A stretch of 50,511 bases of DNA, from contig CANPZY010000010.1 of NCBI GenBank assembly GCA_947588945.1, positions 1 to 50,511 of the forward strand, given 5' to 3'. The position numbers were made by a program, and so were the translations under genes. Position 1 is the first letter of the stretch, and the number at the start of each line of letters is the position of its first letter. This document shows, piece after piece, positions 50,441 to 50,511 of the stretch. The notes under the pieces are model-generated. The model did not search any database and was not told where the DNA came from. It saw nothing but the letters and a program-made list of their open reading frames with translations. Source of the stretch: an uncultured Clostridia bacterium (GTDB lineage: Bacteria; Bacillota; Clostridia; TANB77; CAG-508).

Positions 50441-50511
50441 AAAAAATTCCATTCCTTTCTTGCTTCGCTCGAAGGCACACATAGAAATGAAAACCTTGAG
50501 TTCGAAGCATA

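Overview
AT-rich, gene-dense 50.5 kb chromosomal segment of a low-GC Firmicute (probably an uncultured gut Clostridia; taxon inferred from gene content and composition). Most genes are on the minus strand. Recognisable housekeeping genes are secA, typA/bipA, an S1-domain rpsA homologue, a cmk-plsC fusion, pnp, rpsO, tex and a dGTPase. Accessory genes include a cad-type metal ATPase with an ArsR regulator, a sigma factor with predicted C-terminal TM segments, a prepilin-like protein with a C-type-lectin-like tail, a PBECR-like nuclease, an hppA pyrophosphatase of atypical composition, YolD plus a Y-family polymerase, and a tyrosine recombinase. The strongest undescribed signals are structural. 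(1) A dispersed intergenic element occurs four times (about 20202-20332, 27980-28101, 35892-36009, 45270-45394). Each copy lies 16-32 bp past a stop codon and shares a 78-85 nt GC-rich core (CAAGCGAAGCGCGAATGGAGC...hairpin...TAGCGACARCAA). Three separate stems (outer, junction, inner) differ in sequence between copies but keep pairing, which is compensatory covariation, and a GC-GAA-GC mini-hairpin is present in every copy. (2) An autonomous structured RNA of about 137 nt (16336-16472, minus) has a promoter, a multi-stem fold with a possible 6-bp loop-loop kissing pair, an alternative fold and an intrinsic terminator. (3) The pnp leader contains an imperfect RNA duplex of about 45 bp with G-U wobbles. 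All calls were made by eye; no database or folding search was run.
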